Assembly: GCF_013377015.1 (NCBI RefSeq)
Contig: NZ_JACABA010000001.1
Location: 1,385,501-1,444,745 of the forward strand
Reading direction: 5' to 3'
Origin: Rhodopseudomonas sp.
Lineage (GTDB): Bacteria > Pseudomonadota > Alphaproteobacteria > Rhizobiales > Xanthobacteraceae
Length of the DNA stretch: 59,245 bases
Both the position numbers and the translations under genes were made by a program. Of this stretch, positions 54,863 through 59,245 are shown one piece after another. The notes beneath the pieces were generated by a model that was not told the DNA's origin, made no database searches, and worked only from the letters and a program-made list of their open reading frames with translations. Numbering within the stretch: the stretch's first letter is position 1; the number at the start of each line of letters is the position of its first letter.

Positions 54863-55507
54863 TCACGCGGTCGGCAGGACCGGGCGGAATTCCTTCGCGG
54901 TCTGATCGAGCACGGACAGCGAGCCCTCGGCGACGCCGAAATAGGCGCCGTGCAACTGCAATTTGCCGCGCTCGACCAGGATGCTGACGCAGGGAAAGGT
55001 CATCAGGTTTTCCAGGCTGCGGAACACCGCGGCCTTCTCGATCCGGGTGACGAAGTCCTGCATGGTTTCGCTGTCGCGGCGCTCCACCACCTCGCCGGGC
55101 TTGACGAACATCGACATCCAGCGGCCGATGAAATCGCCGGGCGACAGCGGCGCGGCCTTGTCGACGAAGGCGCGGATGCCGCCGCATTGGGCGTGGCCCA
55201 GCACCACGATGTGCTTGACCCGCAGCACCTGGACGGCGAATTCCAGCGCCGCCGAGACGCCGTGGGTGCCGCCGTCCGGCGCATAGACCGGCACCAGATT
55301 GGCGACGTTGCGGACCACGAACATTTCGCCCGGGCCGGCGTCGAAGATCACCTCCGGCGACACGCGGGAATCGCAGCAGCCGATCACCATCACCTCGGGC
55401 GATTGCCCGCGCTCCGACAATTCGCGATAGCGCGCCTGTTCGGTCGGCAGCCGCTGCGAGGTGAAGGTTCGGTAGCCGGAGATCAGATGGTTCGGAAACG
55501 ACGTCAT
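54863..55507 (-). CDS. beta-class carbonic anhydrase
   Basis: A 214-residue zinc enzyme that interconverts CO2 and bicarbonate. The zinc ligands fit Cys44 of CCDSR (with Asp46/Arg48 dyad), then His and Cys in GHAQCGG about 60 residues on. The N-terminus HLISGYRTF and the end LYFGVAEGSLSVLD-like segment are typical of alphaproteobacterial CynT/Can enzymes. The ATG at 55507 follows AAGGGA. It is divergent from the second CoA-ester lyase. It probably supplies bicarbonate for carboxylases. Confidence 0.95.
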   Translation of the reverse strand: MTSFPNHLISGYRTFTSQRLPTEQARYRELSERGQSPEVMVIGCCDSRVSPEVIFDAGPGEMFVVRNVANLVPVYAPDGGTHGVSAALEFAVQVLRVKHIVVLGHAQCGGIRAFVDKAAPLSPGDFIGRWMSMFVKPGEVVERRDSETMQDFVTRIEKAAVFRSLENLMTFPCVSILVERGKLQLHGAYFGVAEGSLSVLDQTAKEFRPVLPTA

Positions 55508-55645
55508 GATGATTCCCTTGGAAGGCCCTCTTGGGCGGCTTCGGGTTCTGCCCGGGATAACCATAGCCCGCGGCCGGGAACAAGCCTTTCGGCGGCGGTT
55601 CCGAGATGATATCGCCTCACGCTGAAAGCCTGAAGGGATGACGCC

Positions 55646-56524
55646 ATGATCCGTCCGCGCCGCAGCCTGTTGTTCATGCCGGGTTCTAACGCCCGCGCGC
55701 TCGAAAAGGCCCGGCTGCTGCACGCCGACGGCATCATCCTCGACCTCGAGGATTCGGTGGCGCCGGACGCCAAGGGTGTCGCGCGGGTCCAGGTCGCCCA
55801 GGCGATCGCCGCCAAGGGGTTCGGCAAGCGCGAGGTGCTGGTCCGGATCAACAGCCTGGATTCGCCGTGGTGGATCGACGACCTCGGCATGGCCGCCAAG
55901 GCGAAGCCGGATGGCATCCTGGTGCCGAAAGTCTCCAGCGTCGCCGACCTCACCGCGATCGCCGACCGCCTCAGCGACATCAACGCCGATATCGCGCTGC
56001 GGGTCTGGATCATGATCGAGACTGCGCGCAGCGTGCTGCATGCCGAGGAGCTGGCGGCGCAGAGCCACGATTCCGAGATGCGGCTGGCCGGCTTCGTGTT
56101 CGGGCCGAACGATTTATCGCTGGAAACCCGGATCCGGATGCTGCCCGGCCGCGCCACGATGCTGCCGATGATCACCCATTGCATGCTGGCCGCCCGCGCC
56201 CATGGGCTCGCCTTCCTCGACGGGCCCTATAGTGACATCGCCAATATCGAGGGCTTCGCCCATGAATGCGCGCAGTCGCGCGACCTCGGCTTCGACGGCA
56301 AGACCCTGATCCATCCGGGACAGATCGACGCCTGCAACGCTACCTTCACGCCGCCGGCCGCCGACGTCGACTATGCGCGCAAGATCATCGCGGCATTCGA
56401 GCGCCCGGAAAACGCCAATCGCGGCGCGATCCAGCTCGACGGCCGGATGGTGGAGCGACTGCACGCCGAGATCGCGCGTAAAACCATCGCGATCGCCGAC
56501 GCGATCGAAACGATGGGACATTAA
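55646..56524 (+). CDS. HpcH/HpaI (CitE-like) CoA-ester lyase, second
   Basis: A 292-residue homologue of the enzyme at 16-879. RPRRSLLFMPGSNARALEKARLLHADGIILDLEDSVAPDAK contains the metal-binding start; PDGILVPKVSS and FVFGPNDLSLETRIRM match the active-site area; and KTLIHPGQIDACNATF ends the barrel. The ATG at 55646 follows GAAGGGATGACGCC. The DLSLETR region differs from the first copy (DLAASLG), so substrates probably differ. It may cleave malyl-CoA-like compounds, consistent with the carbonic anhydrase neighbour but not proven. Confidence 0.9.
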   Translation: MIRPRRSLLFMPGSNARALEKARLLHADGIILDLEDSVAPDAKGVARVQVAQAIAAKGFGKREVLVRINSLDSPWWIDDLGMAAKAKPDGILVPKVSSVADLTAIADRLSDINADIALRVWIMIETARSVLHAEELAAQSHDSEMRLAGFVFGPNDLSLETRIRMLPGRATMLPMITHCMLAARAHGLAFLDGPYSDIANIEGFAHECAQSRDLGFDGKTLIHPGQIDACNATFTPPAADVDYARKIIAAFERPENANRGAIQLDGRMVERLHAEIARKTIAIADAIETMGH

Positions 56525-56548
56525 TCAACAGGAAGCGGTCGCTGTTCT

Positions 56549-56757
56549 TACCCTCCCCTGGAGGGGGAGGGTCGCTCGCGTAGCGAGCGGGGTGGGGTGA
56601 CACCGCCGAGGTTCGGTCATTCTTCTCGACGAAACGCAGACGGTCGCGAGCGTCGCTGTCGATGGACCCCGCGATCAAGGTTGCAGCGAGTCCGGCTGCG
56701 CCGACACCCCGCCCCGGACGGCTTCGCCGTCCGACCCTCCCCCTCCAGGGGAGGGTG
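56549..56757. repeat. large palindromic intergenic repeat (CCCTCCCCTGGAGGGGGAGGG type)
   Basis: About 209 bp. Outer arms ACCCTCCCCTGGAGGGGGAG and CCCCCTCCAGGGGAGGGT are inverted, with internal hairpins at TCGCTCGCGTAGCGAGCGG and GGACGGCTTCGCCGTCC. It sits between convergent lyase and leuD genes. Confidence 0.88.
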
Positions 56758-56765
56758 AAGATACC

Positions 56766-57371
56766 TTACGCCCAGGCGCGCTCGGTCTTCGCCTTGGCCT
56801 CGTAACTGTCGATCGAGGCTTTCTTTTCCAGCGTCAGGCCAATGTCGTCGAGGCCGTTCATCAGGCAGTGCTTGCGGAACGCGTCGATCTCGAACTTCAC
56901 GGTGCCGCCGTCCGGCCCGCGGATTTCCTGCTTGGCCAGATCGACGGTCAGCGTGGCGTTGGCACCACGCTCGGCGTCGTCGAACAATTTGTCGAGATCG
57001 GACTGCGTCACCCGGATCGGCAGCACGCCGTTCTTGAAGCAGTTGTTGTAGAAGATGTCGCCGAACGAGGTCGAGATTACGCAGCGGATGCCGAAATCCA
57101 GCAGCGCCCAGGGCGCGTGTTCGCGGCTCGAGCCGCAGCCGAAATTGTCGCCGGCGACCAGGATCTTCGAATTGCGATAGGCCGGCTTGTTGAGGATGAA
57201 ATCCGGGTTCTCGCTGCCGTCGTCGTTATAGCGCTGCTCGGAGAACAGGCCCTTGCCGAGCCCGGTGCGCTTGATGGTCTTCAGGAACTGCTTCGGGATG
57301 ATCATGTCGGTGTCGACATTGATGATCTTCAGCGGCGCCGCGACGCCTTCCAGCGTGGTGAACTTGTCCAT
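56766..57371 (-). CDS. leuD: 3-isopropylmalate dehydratase small subunit LeuD
   Basis: A 201-residue small subunit of isopropylmalate isomerase. [39 protein letters not shown] is diagnostic; [21 protein letters not shown] and [17 protein letters not shown] are the core swivel-domain motifs. The ATG at 57371 is followed by this classic start. It works with LeuC (not in the window) to convert 2- to 3-isopropylmalate. Confidence 0.97.
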   Translation of the reverse strand: MDKFTTLEGVAAPLKIINVDTDMIIPKQFLKTIKRTGLGKGLFSEQRYNDDGSENPDFILNKPAYRNSKILVAGDNFGCGSSREHAPWALLDFGIRCVISTSFGDIFYNNCFKNGVLPIRVTQSDLDKLFDDAERGANATLTVDLAKQEIRGPDGGTVKFEIDAFRKHCLMNGLDDIGLTLEKKASIDSYEAKAKTERAWA

Positions 57372-57443
57372 AGGCCTGTTTCCCAGATTGAGGGCGGGTT
57401 TTAGCGCGGCAAAGTCCGATGGCAAAGCCCCTTTTGCGCTGGC

Positions 57444-57845
57444 CTAATCCGTCACCTGGGCCTCGATCGCCTCCATGTCGTCGTCCGACAGCCCGAAATG
57501 GTGGCCGATCTCGTGAATCAGCACATGGCGGACGATGCGGCCGAGCGGCTCGTCGTGCTCGGCCCAGTAGTCCAGGATCGGCCGCCGGTACAGCCAGATC
57601 ATGTTGGGCAGCGGCGCGATATCCTGGCTGCTCCGCTGCGGCAGGCCGATGCCCTGGAACAGCCCGAGCAGGTCGAATTCGGTCTCGGCCTGCATCTCCT
57701 CCAGCACCTCGTCGGTCGGGAAATCGTCGACGCGGATGATCACGCCCTCGCACAGCGCGCGAAAGCCCTGCGGCAGCCGACCGAGCATCTGGTGCGCCAT
57801 CGCTTCCATCTCGGCCAGCGACGGCGGTTTCGCTGAAGTCCACAT
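57444..57845 (-). CDS. zincin-like metallopeptidase (HEXXH)
   Basis: A 133-residue protein with VLIHEIGHHFGLSDDDMEAIEAQ, a HEIGHHFGLSDDD zinc site with His-Glu ligands and a third downstream Asp. This is the compact acidic metallopeptidase family PF06262-like. MAHQMLGRLPQGFRALCEGVIIRVDDFPTDEVLEEM supplies the N-terminal half. No export signal is present, so it is cytoplasmic. It is 73 nt upstream of leuD on the same strand; possible co-transcription. Confidence 0.88.
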   Translation of the reverse strand: MWTSAKPPSLAEMEAMAHQMLGRLPQGFRALCEGVIIRVDDFPTDEVLEEMQAETEFDLLGLFQGIGLPQRSSQDIAPLPNMIWLYRRPILDYWAEHDEPLGRIVRHVLIHEIGHHFGLSDDDMEAIEAQVTD

Positions 57846-57958
57846 CGTCCGCTTCTAGAAGATCGCTGCGCTTTGGGCAAAGCCGAACGGCCGTGCGGTT
57901 GACGGCGGCGCGGCAATCGGAGACGTTGCGGCGTGATTTCAGAGCGGGAGCGGGTGCG

Positions 57959-58288
57959 ATGCGGGGTTTGACGATGGCGATCGGGCTCGCCTTCGCGATT
58001 GCGGCGCAGTTGCCGATGCCAGCCGATGCCCGGCCGCAAACCGCGTCGGCCGCGCGGGCGGGCGCATCGCAGCCATCTGTCGCCACCGACCTCTCGGCGC
58101 AAAGCCGCACCCGACGGCCGCCGCGGCGGCTGCGGGTCTACCCCCGCGACAATGGCGACGACGTCTATCCGCGCTATTTTCCGGGCGCCAACGCGGTGCG
58201 CGACTGCACAGCGACCTATGTGCAGGAATTCCGCCCCAGCGGAACCGTGATCACCCCGCGGATGAACTGCTTCTGGCGCCGCGGCTGA
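57959..58288 (+). CDS. small secreted protein of unknown function
   Basis: A 109-residue protein with a signal peptide (GLTMAIGLAFAIAAQLPMPADA), an Ala/Arg-rich linker and a short C-terminal domain, DGDDVYPRYFPGANAVRDCTATYVQEFRP-like with two Cys and the end MNCFWRR. The ATG follows GGGAGCGGGTGCG. It is probably an envelope protein common in the family. Function unknown. Confidence 0.7.
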   Translation: MRGLTMAIGLAFAIAAQLPMPADARPQTASAARAGASQPSVATDLSAQSRTRRPPRRLRVYPRDNGDDVYPRYFPGANAVRDCTATYVQEFRPSGTVITPRMNCFWRRG

Positions 58289-58436
58289 GGTCGACGCGGC
58301 GCTGGGTTTCCGATCGTCCGCACCATCACGGAACCGTCGCGCCGCGTCGGCATTCTTCTTTGCGACGACGACATTCACGCCGCATTCACGTCGTTCTCCA
58401 TAGCCTCACGCCAGCGGACCCACGGAGGAACCACCG

Positions 58437-58682
58437 ATGAACGTCAAACGAATTCTGAGCTTTGTCGCCCTCGCTGGATTGCTGTTGCTTGTCGCCCCGA
58501 CCGGGCGCGCGCAGGCGGCCTCGCTGATCAGCCCCGGGATCGCCGCCGCGGTTCAGAGCAGACCGATCGGCGACGTCACCGAGGTGCGCTGGCGTCACGG
58601 CTGGCATCGCCATTATCACTGGCGCCGTCATTATGGCTGGCACCGGCGCTGGCATCATCGCCGCCACTGGCGCCGATGGTAA
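58437..58682 (+). CDS. small secreted His/Arg/Trp-rich protein
   Basis: An 81-residue protein. The signal peptide (LSFVALAGLLLLVAPTGRAQA) is followed by ASLISPGIAAAVQS and a striking tail of RWRHGWHRHYHWRRHYGWHRRWHHRRHWRRW-like composition. Eight or more His and many Arg/Trp suggest metal or polyanion binding. The ATG follows GGAGGAACCACCG. A clear terminator follows at 58709. The next gene's mature start (LSPIGTPATSAAK) resembles it, so the two may be paralogous. Confidence 0.78.
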   Translation: MNVKRILSFVALAGLLLLVAPTGRAQAASLISPGIAAAVQSRPIGDVTEVRWRHGWHRHYHWRRHYGWHRRWHHRRHWRRW

Positions 58683-58708
58683 TCGACCTTCAGCACGCTT
58701 TCGCAACC

Positions 58709-58738
58709 AACAGGCCCGTGATCCGGGCCTGTTTTGTT
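58709..58738 (+). terminator. rho-independent terminator
   Basis: AACAGGCCC-GTGATCC-GGGCCTGTT with a following TTGTTG is a 9-bp stem, 27 nt after the stop at 58682. Confidence 0.88.
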
Positions 58739-58870
58739 GACGCCATAACGACAGGTTCGACGCGTTGGTCGATCCGCATTCATGATGCATTCAGATCGCG
58801 CGCCCTAGCTTCGTGGCGGGAGCAATCACACGGCAATGCGGACGCGCGGCTGCGCGAGAGAGGTTTGTTG

Positions 58871-59245
58871 ATGGTTGGGATTGTAAATCGTCTGTCCAAT
58901 CGTTTTGTCCATCGCGTCGGGTCGTTCGGGCTCGCCGCAGCTGCGGTGCTGGCGTTGTCGGTGGCAACCGCGCCACGCGCGCAGGCGCTATCGCCGATCG
59001 GAACGCCCGCCACGTCCGCAGCCAAAGTCGCCACCGATCACACCATCCAGATTCAGAATGGCCGACCCCTCGGTGCCGGCGGCTTTAGGGGCGGAGGCGG
59101 CGGCTTCCACGGCGGCGGCTTCCAGGTCGGCTCGCTGGCTTCGCACCGCGAGCTGATGGCGCAGGTGTCTGCCGCTGCATCGGCGCGCGTGTTCGGCGTG
59201 GCCTACCGGCTGGCGCCGGAGCACCGTTTCCCTGCGGCGCTGGAC
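58871..59245 (+). CDS. apparent chimera: glycine-rich secreted protein fused to HGGG-type alpha/beta hydrolase (runs off window)
   Basis: The ATG at 58871 opens a frame of 125 codons without a stop to the window end. Residues 1-~70 form a secreted-protein start: signal peptide (GLAAAAVLALSVATAPRAQA), then LSPIGTPATSAAK, and a short Gly-rich stretch GAGGFRGGGGG. From residue ~79 it becomes FHGGGFQVGSLASHRELM and FGVAYRLAPEHRFPAALD, the oxyanion-hole and YRLAPEH motifs of hormone-sensitive-lipase-type esterases. The first ~75 hydrolase residues are missing. Joining at a shared GGCGGCGGCTTC-rich stretch suggests recombination or misassembly. The active-site Ser, Asp and His lie beyond the window. 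Confidence 0.6.
   Translation, partial: MVGIVNRLSNRFVHRVGSFGLAAAAVLALSVATAPRAQALSPIGTPATSAAKVATDHTIQIQNGRPLGAGGFRGGGGGFHGGGFQVGSLASHRELMAQVSAAASARVFGVAYRLAPEHRFPAALD

Noticed and set aside
58329-58352. GGAACC upstream of the His-rich gene as an EcfG promoter
   Set aside because: No CGTT-like -10 at the correct 16-17 bp spacing.
1-59245. CRISPR array or prophage
   Set aside because: No regularly spaced direct repeats with unique spacers, and no capsid, terminase or tail genes were seen.

Overview
The window looks like chromosome of a high-GC alphaproteobacterium of the Bradyrhizobiaceae/Nitrobacteraceae, most like the Rhodopseudomonas palustris group. The basis is the conserved gene order (helicase, S4 protein, FdxA, CarD, M48 lipoprotein), the CobS/CobT pair, many acyl-CoA enzymes with TRAP and ABC solute receptors, and the intergenic palindromes typical of this group. 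No photosynthesis, CRISPR or intact prophage genes were seen. The assignment is inference; no search was run.

Region 1 (1-6260) is a TRAP transporter operon on the minus strand: receptor, DctQ, DctM, second receptor, then a CaiB-type CoA transferase. It converges on a CitE-like CoA-ester lyase. The layout suggests uptake of a short dicarboxylate, CoA activation and C-C cleavage. A perfect palindrome lies just upstream.

Region 2 (6662-16038) is the most unusual part. An intact tRNA-Arg(CCT) is followed by a TadG-like gene, a truncated panE, an IS3 orfA fragment and a lower-GC block. That block holds a secreted TPR-CHAT (caspase-like) protein in an apparent operon with two unrecognised envelope proteins, plus a small Cys-rich secreted protein. 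A decayed tyrosine integrase comes next, then a second copy of the tRNA 5' half and its flank. The two flank copies have decayed in complementary ways: copy A keeps tadG but has lost most of panE, and copy B keeps panE but has lost most of tadG. This reads as a remnant genomic island carrying a probable CHAT protease module.

Region 3 (15801-27900) has panE, YidB-like and GlsB-like proteins, an SDR, a paired acyl-CoA dehydrogenase operon with a crotonase-fold enzyme, an ADP-forming acyl-CoA synthetase/VOC/crotonase operon, a branched-chain-type ABC receptor and a second VOC protein.

Region 4 (27978-44509) contains a thermonuclease-like protein, an M48/LysM lipoprotein, an unrecognised coiled-coil membrane protein, CarD, FdxA, an S4 protein, a large SUV3-like helicase, a DUF3108 protein, ribosomal protein L28, two small unknown genes, a hybrid histidine kinase and a Tat-type phytase-like esterase.

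Region 5 (44640-59245) has cobT and cobS, DedA, an MFS permease, leuB, asd, leuD, a beta-carbonic anhydrase, a second CitE-like lyase, several small secreted proteins and a HEXXH metallopeptidase. The window ends inside an apparent chimera of a glycine-rich secreted protein and an HGGG-type alpha/beta hydrolase. At least seven kinds of palindromic intergenic repeat are scattered through the window.
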